This document shows, piece after piece, positions 9,257-16,423 of a DNA stretch of 64,000 bases. Positions within the stretch are counted from its first letter, which is position 1. Each line of letters starts with the position of its first letter. A program made the translations under genes and the position numbers. The notes beneath the pieces are model-generated. The model ran no database searches, had not been told where the DNA came from, and saw only the letters and a list, made by a program, of their open reading frames with translations. Source of the stretch: Actinacidiphila glaucinigra (GTDB lineage: Bacteria; Actinomycetota; Actinomycetes; Streptomycetales; Streptomycetaceae); the NCBI RefSeq assembly GCF_900188405.1, contig NZ_FZOF01000024.1, forward strand, positions 62,001 to 126,000, in the 5' to 3' direction.

Positions 9257-9523
9257 ATGGTGAACACGAACATCGACCGCGAGACCCTGCGCGAACTGGC
9301 GGACGCCGGGAACGAGACCGCCCTCGACCGGCTGGCCGACCTCGCCGACGCCGCCGGGGACACCGAGGAACTGGGCGAACTGCTGGACGAGGGCTGCCTG
9401 CACGCCGGGCTCCTGCTGACCCGCCGCGCGGTCGCCGCGGCCGATCTGCGCGCACTGCAGCGGATCGCCGACGCGGGGTACGAGGAAGCGGAGACGGAAC
9501 TCTCCCGCCTGCTGGGCGCCTAG
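9257..9523 (+). CDS. 88-aa helical repeat protein, MerR target
   Basis: Small acidic, all-helical protein (NIDRETLRELADAGNETALDRLADLADAAGD, then ELGELLDEGCLHAGLLLTRRAVA and ADLRALQRIADAGYEEAETELSRLL). Its spacing of Ala/Leu helices resembles Sel1/TPR-like or HEAT-like repeats. The ATG at 9257 lies 6 nt after the -10 box of a MerR-type promoter and lacks a Shine-Dalgarno, so it is predicted leaderless and activated by the divergent MerR protein. Biochemical role unknown. Confidence 0.75.
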   Translation: MVNTNIDRETLRELADAGNETALDRLADLADAAGDTEELGELLDEGCLHAGLLLTRRAVAAADLRALQRIADAGYEEAETELSRLLGA

Positions 9524-9555
9524 TCCGACGCTTCGCGCGCGCGGCCCGACGCGGA

Positions 9556-9581
9556 GGCGGGACCGCACATGACGTCCCGCC
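9556..9581. terminator. Hairpin between convergent genes
   Basis: GGCGGGAC at 9556-9563 pairs with GTCCCGCC at 9574-9581 across a 10-nt loop. It lies between the ends of the convergent genes at 9523 and 9633. Confidence 0.45.
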
Positions 9582-9632
9582 CGTCCGGGCGATGTCGCAC
9601 GGCCGACGGGCGGAAGCGGCGAGGCTCCCTGG

Positions 9633-10322
9633 TCAGTCGTGCAGAAGGCCGCGTCGCTCGGTGGCCCGCAGCCATCCCGCCGCGTCCGCCTGGGCTCGGG
9701 TGCGGAGCCGCGTCGCCAGATGCCGCAACCGCCCTCCGTCCACCGCCCGGACCGACACGAGGTCCTCCGTCTGACGCCGCACCTCGGCACCGGGTCCCGG
9801 CAGCCGGGGATCGTGCTGCTCCGCGGCCATGGCGGTGACCTGGAGGCAACGGAGGGCCCCGTCCCAGGGGCCTCCGGCACAGGCCGCGGCCGCCTCCCCT
9901 ACGGCCGTGAGCGCGTCCAGATGCATCGTCACGGCGCCCTCGGGCTCCGCCTCCTCCAGGAACTCCTCCAGATCGGGGACCCCGTCATCGGGATCCTCGT
10001 CCCCGTCGCCGGCGAGCGGCTCGTACGAGTGGAACAGGTCGGTCATCGAGAGGGTCTCGTACTCCGCGGAGAGGCCGGCCAACCGGTCGGCCAGGTCCCG
10101 TATCCGGGCGGACGCAGATCCATCCCCGCCCTGGGCGCCGGACCAGCACTCCCGCAGCAGGTCCCGCGCCACCTCGGCCGCCGAGGCACCGTGGCGGAGG
10201 AAGCGCTCGTCGCCCAGGCACCCCGCAATGCGCTCGGCCGCCGCAAGGCCGACCAAGGCGGCCGCCCGCGGGTCGAGACCGCCCAGGGCGGCCTGCCACT
10301 CACGGAAGTCCCAGTTCTCCAT
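9633..10322 (-). CDS. Hypothetical helical protein (229 aa)
   Basis: Unrecognised, soluble, helix-rich protein. It opens MENWDFREWQAALGGLDPRAAALVGLAAAERI and has an acidic centre (GDGDEDPDDGVPDLEEFLEEAEPEG, residues about 105-128). The pattern of a short FREW opening followed by AAA-rich helices resembles immunity-type or DUF416-like proteins, but this is a weak similarity. The ATG at 10322 follows CAGGGGTGGGC; a GTG two codons upstream (10328) is also possible. It ends 31 bases short of the end of the 88-aa gene's 3' flank hairpin. Confidence 0.6.
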   Translation of the reverse strand: MENWDFREWQAALGGLDPRAAALVGLAAAERIAGCLGDERFLRHGASAAEVARDLLRECWSGAQGGDGSASARIRDLADRLAGLSAEYETLSMTDLFHSYEPLAGDGDEDPDDGVPDLEEFLEEAEPEGAVTMHLDALTAVGEAAAACAGGPWDGALRCLQVTAMAAEQHDPRLPGPGAEVRRQTEDLVSVRAVDGGRLRHLATRLRTRAQADAAGWLRATERRGLLHD

Positions 10323-10442
10323 GCCCACCCCTGCTACGACGCGTCCGCGTCATCCTGACAGCACGGCACCCCGGGGACTGCCCCCGCGGCAGCCCGAACC
10401 TCACCGGACTCGGGTGGCACCGCCCCGCCGGAACGCATCTCG

Positions 10443-10535
10443 ATGAACGTCTGCACGCACGTGACATCGGACACACGGCGTGAGGTCATCAGCCACATGG
10501 ACCGCCTGCTCAGGCGCCGCCCCGACCAGGAGTGA
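10443..10535 (+). pseudogene. Decayed C-terminal tail of a tyrosine integrase
   Basis: A 30-codon reading (MNVCTHVTSDTRREV, then HMDRLLRRR) matches the end of Streptomyces tyrosine recombinases, where the motif is normally MNVYTHV and the Tyr is the nucleophile. Here the codon is TGC (Cys), and nothing upstream resembles an integrase core. It lies 79 bp from the 3' end of a tRNA-Thr gene, the usual docking place of such elements. It is best read as the scar of an integrated element whose body has been lost. The call is from motif memory, not a search. Confidence 0.6.
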
Positions 10536-10568
10536 CCGCCCCGGTTGATGTCGCCCGTGGACACCGAA

Positions 10569-10596
10569 CGCCCCGGACCGATCATGGTCCGGGGCG
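10569..10596. terminator. Hairpin terminator downstream of tRNA-Thr
   Basis: Stem with left arm CGCCCCGGACC (10569-10579) and its complement at 10586-10596, 6-nt loop. It begins 18 bases past the 3' end of the minus-strand tRNA and could also end transcripts coming from the left. Confidence 0.65.
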
Positions 10597-10613
10597 CTGT
10601 CTCTGCTCCCAAC

Positions 10614-10689
10614 TGGAGCCGCCTGTCGGATTCGAACCGACGACCTTCGCTTTACAAGAGCGGTGCTCTACCAGCTGAGCTAAGGCGGC
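10614..10689 (-). tRNA. tRNA-Thr (anticodon TGT), CCA encoded
   Basis: 76-nt cloverleaf on the minus strand. Acceptor GCCGCCT pairs with AGGCGGC; the D-arm is GCTC/GAGC; the anticodon loop CTTGTAA gives TGT; the T-arm is GTCGG TTCGAAT CCGAC. The discriminator is T and the CCA end is encoded at 10614-10616. The first anticodon-stem pair (C-A) is mismatched. This gene reads ACA/ACG-type threonine codons. The decayed integrase tail lies on its 3' side, consistent with use as an attachment site in the past. Confidence 0.95.
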
Positions 10690-10794
10690 ACGGCGCCGTC
10701 CCCGCTCCGGGGTGCCCGGGTGACGGGTGGGGCCATGAGAAGTGTACCCAGGCGGGGAGGGGGGAGGGTCCGGGAATTGAGGGCCGGGAGGGTA

Positions 10795-10823
10795 CTGACA
10801 AAGCGGGGCGGGCCAGGTAGCGT
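10795..10823 (+). promoter_or_regulatory. msiK promoter
   Basis: CTGACA at 10795-10800 and TAGCGT at 10818-10823, separated by 17 bp, fit the principal sigma factor. The predicted start near 10830 gives an 80-nt leader before the ATG at 10912. Confidence 0.55.
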
Positions 10824-10841
10824 CGCGGAAGGTCCACACCC

Positions 10842-10857
10842 TGTGGACTAGACCTCA
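10842..10857. promoter_or_regulatory. Candidate DasR (dre) operator before msiK
   Basis: This 16-bp site contains GGACTAGACC and matches about 12 of 16 positions of the dre consensus (AsTGGTCTAGACCAsT). It overlaps an inverted repeat GTCCACA/TGTGGAC (10832-10848) and lies about 12 bp downstream of the predicted transcription start, a road-block position. DasR control of chitin and GlcNAc uptake genes is established; this particular site is an inference. Confidence 0.45.
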
Positions 10858-10911
10858 TTCCTTTACTCGGATCGTCCGGCACGTTCCTGCCGGTGAAGGG
10901 ACCACTGCACC

Positions 10912-12030
10912 ATGGCTACTGTCACTTTCGACAAGGCGACCCGGATCTACCCCGGGTCCGAGCGCCCGGCCGTAGACGCGCTCCAGATCGACATCGAGGA
11001 CGGCGAGTTCCTCGTCCTCGTCGGCCCCTCGGGCTGCGGCAAGTCGACCTCCCTCCGCATGCTGGCCGGCCTCGAGGACGTCAACGGCGGCGCCATCCGG
11101 ATCGGTGACCGGGACGTCACCCACCTTCCGCCCAAGGACCGGGACATCGCGATGGTGTTCCAGAACTACGCGCTCTACCCGCACATGACCGTCGCGGACA
11201 ACATGGGCTTCGCCCTGAAGATCGCGGGCGTCAACAAGGCGGACATCCGCAAGCGCGTCGAGGAAGCCGCCAAGATCCTGGACCTCACCGAGTACCTGGG
11301 CCGCAAGCCCAAGGCGCTCTCCGGTGGCCAGCGCCAGCGCGTCGCGATGGGCCGCGCGATCGTGCGTGAGCCGCAGGTCTTCCTCATGGACGAGCCGCTG
11401 TCCAACCTGGACGCCAAGCTCCGTGTCCAGACCCGTACGCAGATCGCCTCCCTGCAGCGCCGCCTCGGCACCACCACGGTCTACGTCACCCACGACCAGA
11501 CCGAGGCCATGACCATGGGCGACCGCGTGGCGGTGCTCAAGGACGGTCTGCTGCAGCAGGTCGACACCCCGCGGCACATGTACGACCGCCCGGCCAACCT
11601 CTTCGTCGCGGGCTTCATCGGCTCCCCGGCGATGAACCTGGTCGAGGTGCCGATCGCCGACGGCGGCGTGAAGTTCGGCAACTCCGTGGTGCCGGTCGAG
11701 CGCGACGCGGTGCAGGCCGCGGCCGACAAGGGCGACCGCACGGTCACCGTCGGCGTCCGCCCCGAGCACTTCGACATCGTCACCAGCGACGGCTCGGGCC
11801 TGTCGAAGGACGCGCCGGCCGGCCTGGCCGTGACCGTGAACGTCGTCGAGGAGCTGGGCGCGGACGGTTTCGTCTACGGCTCGGCCGAGGTCGGCGGCGA
11901 GCACAAGGACCTGGTCATCCGCGTCGGCGGCCGCCAGGTGCCGGAGAAGGGCTCCGTGCTGCACGTCGTGCCGCGCGCCGGCGAGAGCCACGTCTTCTCC
12001 ACCTCCACCGGTGAGCGCCTGAGCGACTGA
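10912..12030 (+). CDS. msiK: Multiple-sugar ABC transporter ATPase MsiK
   Basis: 372-aa ATPase of the MalK/UgpC family that energises many sugar ABC permeases (cellobiose, maltose, chitobiose, xylobiose) encoded elsewhere without their own ATPase. Walker A GPSGCGKST at residues 38-46, Q-loop in VFQNYALYP (82-90), signature LSGGQ at 136-140, Walker B VFLMDEP at 156-162, switch His in VTHDQTEA; a C-terminal TOBE/OB regulatory region follows from about residue 235. As is typical for msiK, no permease or binding-protein genes are adjacent. The ATG at 10912 has GAAGGGA 10 nt upstream. Expression is probably controlled by the promoter and dre-like site upstream. Confidence 0.97.
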   Translation: MATVTFDKATRIYPGSERPAVDALQIDIEDGEFLVLVGPSGCGKSTSLRMLAGLEDVNGGAIRIGDRDVTHLPPKDRDIAMVFQNYALYPHMTVADNMGFALKIAGVNKADIRKRVEEAAKILDLTEYLGRKPKALSGGQRQRVAMGRAIVREPQVFLMDEPLSNLDAKLRVQTRTQIASLQRRLGTTTVYVTHDQTEAMTMGDRVAVLKDGLLQQVDTPRHMYDRPANLFVAGFIGSPAMNLVEVPIADGGVKFGNSVVPVERDAVQAAADKGDRTVTVGVRPEHFDIVTSDGSGLSKDAPAGLAVTVNVVEELGADGFVYGSAEVGGEHKDLVIRVGGRQVPEKGSVLHVVPRAGESHVFSTSTGERLSD

Positions 12031-12077
12031 GCGGCCGAGCGGTGACCGACCGGTCACCCCACCGCTGAGGACCCATG

Positions 12078-12110
12078 TGGCCCGGCCCCCGCGCAAGGGG
12101 GGCCGGGCCA
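12078..12110 (+). terminator. msiK terminator
   Basis: 13-bp GC stem (left arm TGGCCCGGCCCCC at 12078-12090), 6-nt loop, complement ending 12110; it starts 48 bp after the msiK stop. Confidence 0.75.
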
Positions 12111-12265
12111 CGGCCGTTCCGGGGTCGAATCACGCCGCATTTCCGGTCATACAATGGCGTTTCGACCGTGTTCGTCAATGCACCCGTAGTCGATCAAGGG
12201 GCATTCATCACTCATCAGAGTGGCTAAATGTCGCCAAATCATCACTCCTCGCTACCATCACTGCC

Positions 12266-12679
12266 GTGAACCAGGTAGCCCGCCGCATCGGCAAGTCACT
12301 CGCCCTCGTCCTCCCGGTCGTCCTCGTGCTCTCCGGAACCCTCGCCGTCACCCGCGTCCCGTGGGCGACTTCGGCGTCCGAGGCCCAAGTCCTCACCGCC
12401 TCGCACCAGAAGGAGACGGCGACCGCACGGTCGGCCCCGCAGGAGGTGCTCCGCCGCAGGCTGCTGGGCGAGGTGCAGCAGAAGAACCCCGGTGTCGCCC
12501 TGACGCACCTTCAGCGCGAGATGGCCGAGCGGCCCTCGCTGGCGCAGTACTGCGGCTCGATCGCCCGGTCCCTGGGCCGTGCCGCGGTCGCCAAGTACGG
12601 CTCGGTGCACCGTGCCCAGGCCTGGTCGCGGCCGGTCTGCGACACCGCCTTCGCGACGGGCGTGGCCTCGGTCGGATGA
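12266..12679 (+). CDS. Secreted or membrane-anchored hypothetical protein (137 aa)
   Basis: The GTG at 12266 opens VNQVARRIGKSLALVLPVVLVLSGTLAV, a positively charged n-region and a 15-residue hydrophobic core that act as a signal peptide or N-terminal anchor. The remainder is a helical extracytoplasmic domain of about 100 residues with two cysteines (QYCGSIARSL and RPVCDTAF) that could pair. No family recognised. There is no Shine-Dalgarno; TACCAT at 12253-12258 is a plausible -10 box 7 nt before the start, so the gene may be leaderless. Confidence 0.65.
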   Translation: MNQVARRIGKSLALVLPVVLVLSGTLAVTRVPWATSASEAQVLTASHQKETATARSAPQEVLRRRLLGEVQQKNPGVALTHLQREMAERPSLAQYCGSIARSLGRAAVAKYGSVHRAQAWSRPVCDTAFATGVASVG

Positions 12680-12709
12680 CCCGTCGCGCGGGTCGCGTAG
12701 GGTGCGCCC

Positions 12710-13447
12710 ATGACCGGCACGCCCGCGACCTCCCAGGCGGTGACCCAGGCCGTCCTCCTCGCCGGAGGACAGGGCTCCCGCCTGCGGCCCTACACCGACA
12801 CCCGCCCCAAGCCGATGATCGAGATCCCGGGAACCGGGATCCCGATCATCGGCCATCAACTCGCCTGGCTGGCCGCCGAGGGCGTCACCGACGCCGTGAT
12901 CTCGTGCGGCCATCTCGCTGAGGTCCTCCAGGAGTGGCTCGCCGGCGCGGCGGCCGGGCTGCCACTGCGGGTGACCACGGTCGTCGAGCGCGAACCGCTC
13001 GGCCGCGGTGGCGGTCTGAGGTACGCCGCCGCCTCCCTGCCCCGGCCCCAGGAGGCCTGGTACGCCACCAACGGCGACATCTGGACGCGGTTCTCCCTGC
13101 GGGAGATGGCCGCCTTCCATGTCGAGCGGGCCGCGGTCGCCACCCTGGCGCTGGCCCGTCCGCGCATCCCCTGGGGCGCCGTGGAGACCGACGAGTTCGG
13201 CCACGTCCTGGACTTCATCGAGTCGCCGCCCTCGCCGTTCCTGATCAACGCGGGCGTCTACGTCTTCTCCCCCGAGTTCACGGGGCTGCTCCCCGAGCGC
13301 GGTGACCACGAGCGCACGACCTTCCCCCAACTCGCCCGGGAGCGGCGCCTCGCTGGCTTCCCGCTGCCCCAGGGCGCGTACTGGCGGGCCATCGACACCG
13401 CCAAGGACCTGGCCGAGGCCGCCAAGGAACTCGCTTCCCGGCCCTGA
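12710..13447 (+). CDS. Sugar nucleotidyltransferase (NTP_transferase / GDP-mannose pyrophosphorylase-like)
   Basis: 245-aa Rossmann-type nucleotidyltransferase. The nucleotide-binding signature LLAGGQGSRLRPYTDTRPKPM lies at about residues 16-36, NGDIW (Mg-binding Asp) near 121, and LINAGVYVFSP near 182-192. It would transfer NMP to a sugar 1-phosphate; the sugar cannot be told from the sequence, and unlike full-length ManC/RfbA proteins there is no C-terminal left-handed helix. TAGGGT at 12698-12703, 6 nt before the ATG, with GATGAC 17 bp upstream of it, indicates a leaderless transcript. Confidence 0.85.
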   Translation: MTGTPATSQAVTQAVLLAGGQGSRLRPYTDTRPKPMIEIPGTGIPIIGHQLAWLAAEGVTDAVISCGHLAEVLQEWLAGAAAGLPLRVTTVVEREPLGRGGGLRYAAASLPRPQEAWYATNGDIWTRFSLREMAAFHVERAAVATLALARPRIPWGAVETDEFGHVLDFIESPPSPFLINAGVYVFSPEFTGLLPERGDHERTTFPQLARERRLAGFPLPQGAYWRAIDTAKDLAEAAKELASRP

Positions 13448-13506
13448 GCGCCGGCCGCCGGTACGCAGAGCGGGCAGAACGGGCCACAACGGCCCACCAC
13501 GGGCAC

Positions 13507-13546
13507 GAAGAGGCGGCCGGAGGAAGGAACCTCCGGCCGCCTCTTC
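13507..13546. terminator. Bidirectional terminator between convergent genes
   Basis: Perfect 17-bp stem (left arm GAAGAGGCGGCCGGAGG at 13507-13523), 6-nt AAGGAA loop, right arm 13530-13546. One of the strongest hairpins in the window; it separates the nucleotidyltransferase gene from the convergent DoxX gene. Confidence 0.85.
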
Positions 13547-13564
13547 CCGTGTGCCGTACGGACG

Positions 13565-15238
13565 TTACGCGACCTTCCCCGAGCCGTGCCGTGACGGGGC
13601 GCCGAGCAGCCAGCCGGAGGTCTCCCCGCTGCCCAGCAGCCCGCCGAGCGCGCCGCCGCTGTCGGAGGAACCTCCGCCGTTGCCGCCACCGCCGTTGCCG
13701 CCGCCCTGCGTGGGCGGGTTGCTGGGCACCGTGGGACGGGACGGGACGGACGGCGGGGTCTGCGCGGGCCCGCCGCCGGTGCCGCCGCCGCTGCCGGTGT
13801 TGGCCGAGGACGACCCGGGACGCGACTGCGTGGCGCTGGGCGCCCTGGACGCCGCCCCCGGGGCCGACGGCGAGGGGGACGGCGAGGACGAGGGACCGCC
13901 GGAACGGCCCGCCGAGGGGGCCGTGGAGGGCCTGGAGGACTTCTCCCCGGGCACCTCGGGCAGCGCCGAGCCCTCGAGGTTGTTGGTCGGCAGGTCCGTC
14001 GGGGCGGGGAGCTGGGACCGCGGGCTGGTGGACCGTACGGCGGTGCCGAGGGTGGCCCCGACCACGAGCGAGATCCCGACGAGCACGGTGGCCAGCACCG
14101 CGCCGCGGCGCAGCACCCGGCGCCGCAGCTCCGCCAGCGGGGCGCGCGGGCCGAGCTTGCGCCAGGCCTCGCTCGCCAGGCGGCCGTCGGCGGAGTAGAC
14201 CGGCGCCCCCGCGATGACCAGGGGGCTCCAGGCGGCGAGCAGGATGATGTCGGGCGTGTCGTACGCCGGGACGGTCCGCCAGCTCACCGTCACCAGCAGT
14301 GCCGCCGACAGCAGGGCGCCGATCGACGCCGCGAACCGCTGCCAGAGTCCGAAGACCGTCAGCACACCGGCGATGACCTGCAGGAAGGCCACCGTCAGCC
14401 CGGCGCCGATGGGGTGTGCGAGGGCGAGGTCGCGCAGCGGCTCGGCCATGCCCCACGGGTGGAGCGAGGCGAGCCAGGTGACCATCGAGCCGCGCTTGCC
14501 GCCGTCGAAGTAGACGGGGTCGCAGAGCTTGCCCATGCCGGCGTAGATGGAGATGAAGCCGAGGAAGATGCGCAGCGGCAGCAGGACGATGCCGAGGTTC
14601 ATCCGGCGGCCGGGGTAGTAGGCGTGCCGGATGGGATCCGTGCGCTCCCGGCCGCGGCCGCGGGCGTACTCCTCGCCGGCCTCCTCGTACGGGTCGAAGT
14701 CGGGGTCCTCGTCCCCGGGGCCGGCGGGCGGCGCGGTGTACGCGAACTCGTTGGTGTCCTCGGGGTCGAGGAGGTCGTCGTAGGCGCCGCGCGCGGGACG
14801 GATGCCGCCGAGCATCTCGCCGGGCGCCGGCGGCCGGCGCGGCGGGCCGACGACGGGCTGCGGCGGCTCCTCGATCCGCGGCAGCACCTGCGTCGCGGCA
14901 CCGAGGTCGAGACCGTCCACCTGACCGTTGCGCACCGCGGCGAACAGCTGGCCGGCGGCGGCGTCGCCGGGTTGGCTGCGCCCGGACCACACCAGGGGCG
15001 CGCCGCGCCGCTGCGCGGCGGCGGAGGGGCGGACGGAGGTCGGGATGACGGGGACGCGCTGGGTCCTCGTCAGGGCCCGGCCCGACGTCGCGCCGAGCTG
15101 CACGCGGAAGCTCGCGTGATTGACGATGACCTGGGCCGGGTCGGAGGAGACCTTGAGCATGTTGAGCACAGGCTCGTCGGTGATCGACGACGACCGTCCC
15201 CCCGGAGGAGTGCGGGGTGTTCTGGTGTCCACACTCAT
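13565..15238 (-). CDS. DoxX-family membrane protein with long disordered tails
   Basis: 557 aa. Residues 1-210 are polar and low-complexity. A four-helix DoxX domain follows at about 213-365 (LRIFLGFISIYAGMGKLCDPVYF, LTVAFLQVIAGVLTVFGLWQRFAA, IGALLSAALLVTVSWRTV, IILLAAWSPLVIAG). A further membrane helix lies near 395-412, and then comes a Ser/Pro/Gly-rich extracytoplasmic tail with GGGNGGGG repeats. DoxX proteins are linked to thiosulfate/quinone redox and, in mycobacteria, to a superoxide-detoxifying membrane complex; the role here is unknown. The start is the ATG at 15238; no clear Shine-Dalgarno was seen. Confidence 0.8.
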   Translation of the reverse strand: MSVDTRTPRTPPGGRSSSITDEPVLNMLKVSSDPAQVIVNHASFRVQLGATSGRALTRTQRVPVIPTSVRPSAAAQRRGAPLVWSGRSQPGDAAAGQLFAAVRNGQVDGLDLGAATQVLPRIEEPPQPVVGPPRRPPAPGEMLGGIRPARGAYDDLLDPEDTNEFAYTAPPAGPGDEDPDFDPYEEAGEEYARGRGRERTDPIRHAYYPGRRMNLGIVLLPLRIFLGFISIYAGMGKLCDPVYFDGGKRGSMVTWLASLHPWGMAEPLRDLALAHPIGAGLTVAFLQVIAGVLTVFGLWQRFAASIGALLSAALLVTVSWRTVPAYDTPDIILLAAWSPLVIAGAPVYSADGRLASEAWRKLGPRAPLAELRRRVLRRGAVLATVLVGISLVVGATLGTAVRSTSPRSQLPAPTDLPTNNLEGSALPEVPGEKSSRPSTAPSAGRSGGPSSSPSPSPSAPGAASRAPSATQSRPGSSSANTGSGGGTGGGPAQTPPSVPSRPTVPSNPPTQGGGNGGGGNGGGSSDSGGALGGLLGSGETSGWLLGAPSRHGSGKVA

Positions 15239-15270
15239 CTAACCGAGTGACACCCGATAAGGACACTGTG

Positions 15271-15301
15271 TGACGGGCCCCGTTGTGTCCGAGGCCCGTC
15301 A
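15271..15301. terminator. Hairpin downstream of rlmB
   Basis: TGACGGGCC at 15271-15279 pairs with its complement at 15293-15301 over a 13-nt loop, between the end of rlmB (15391) and the start of the DoxX gene (15238). Confidence 0.5.
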
Positions 15302-15390
15302 ATCGAGGTTGCCGCCGGGGCGCGTCCGGGGGCGCGTCCCGGCCCGGGGACCGGGGGCGAGCCCGTTCGGGCCCGGCGGCCCGCCGGGGT

Positions 15391-16347
15391 TCAGGCCCGG
15401 CGGCGCGAGGCCTCGTAGAGCACGATGCCCGCGGCGACGCCGGCGTTCAGCGACTCCGCGCCGCCCGGCATCGGGATGCGCACCCGCAGGTCGCAGGTCT
15501 CGCCGACCAGCCGGGACAGGCCCTTGCCCTCCGAGCCCGCGACGACGACGACCGGTCCGGCCAGCGCCTCGAGGTCCTGCAGCTCGACCTCGCCGTCGGC
15601 GGCCAGGCCGACGACCGTGAGGCCCGCCTTCTGGTAGGCCTCCAGGGTGCGGGTGAGGTTGGTGGCCCGGGCCACCTGGACCTGCGCGGCGGTGCCGGCC
15701 GAGGTCTTCCAAGCGCCCGCGGTCATCCCGGCGGCGCGGCGCTCGGGCACGACGACCCCGTGACCGCCGAAGGCGGCGACGGAGCGGACGACGGCACCGA
15801 GGTTGCGCGGGTCGGTGACTCCGTCCAGCGCCATGATCAGCGGGTCCTCGCCCGCGTCGAAGGCCGCGGCGGCGAGGTCTTCGGGGTGCGCGTACTCGTA
15901 CGGCGGGATCTGCAGCACCAGGCCCTGGTGGTTGAGCCCGTTGGTGATGCGGTCCAGCTCGGGGCGCGGGGCCTCCATCAGCGGGATGCCCCGGTCGGTG
16001 GCGAGCTTGATCGCCTCGCGCACGCGCTCGTCGTTGTCGATGAACTGCTGGACGTAGACCGCCGAGGCCGGGATGTCGGCGCGCAGCGCCTCCACCACCG
16101 GGTTGCGGCCGGCCACCAGCTCGGAGGTCGACTTGGCGCCCCGGCCCGAGGGGCGGCGGGACTGCGTGGACGCGGCGCGCTTCACCTTGGCGTTGGCGGC
16201 CCGCTGCTTGGCGTGCCCCTTGCGTGCCTCCGCGGGCGGGGTGGGGCCCTTGCCCTCCAGGCCCCTGCGCCGCTGCCCGCCGCTACCGACCGTCGCGCCC
16301 TTCTTGTTGGACGTGCGGCGGTTCCTGCGCTGGCTGTTGCCGGCCAT
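15391..16347 (-). CDS. rlmB: 23S rRNA (guanosine-2'-O-)-methyltransferase RlmB
   Basis: 318 aa. A basic, disordered N-terminal extension of about 75 residues (Arg/Lys/Gln-rich) precedes a substrate-binding domain (TSELVAGRNPVVEAL) and a SPOUT methyltransferase domain. The three SPOUT motifs are visible: DGVTDPRNLGAVVRS near 198-212, VVVAGSEGKGLS near 272-283, and RIPMPGGAESLNAGVAAGI near 294-312. The enzyme methylates the ribose of G2251 (E. coli numbering) in the peptidyl-transferase centre. It lies 76 bp downstream of cysS in the same direction, a conserved actinobacterial pairing, and is probably co-transcribed. The start follows AGGAAACAGGTGACCC. Confidence 0.95.
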   Translation of the reverse strand: MAGNSQRRNRRTSNKKGATVGSGGQRRRGLEGKGPTPPAEARKGHAKQRAANAKVKRAASTQSRRPSGRGAKSTSELVAGRNPVVEALRADIPASAVYVQQFIDNDERVREAIKLATDRGIPLMEAPRPELDRITNGLNHQGLVLQIPPYEYAHPEDLAAAAFDAGEDPLIMALDGVTDPRNLGAVVRSVAAFGGHGVVVPERRAAGMTAGAWKTSAGTAAQVQVARATNLTRTLEAYQKAGLTVVGLAADGEVELQDLEALAGPVVVVAGSEGKGLSRLVGETCDLRVRIPMPGGAESLNAGVAAGIVLYEASRRRA

Positions 16348-16423
16348 GGGTCACCTGTTTCCTGCTGCTGTTGCTGCTACTGCGTGAACGTACGTATGTG
16401 TCAATGATGACGCGGGCGCCCGG

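Noticed and set aside
13278..15302. A second long minus-strand frame overlapping the DoxX gene
   Set aside because: Alanine/Arg-rich without domain; the other frame has clear DoxX helices.
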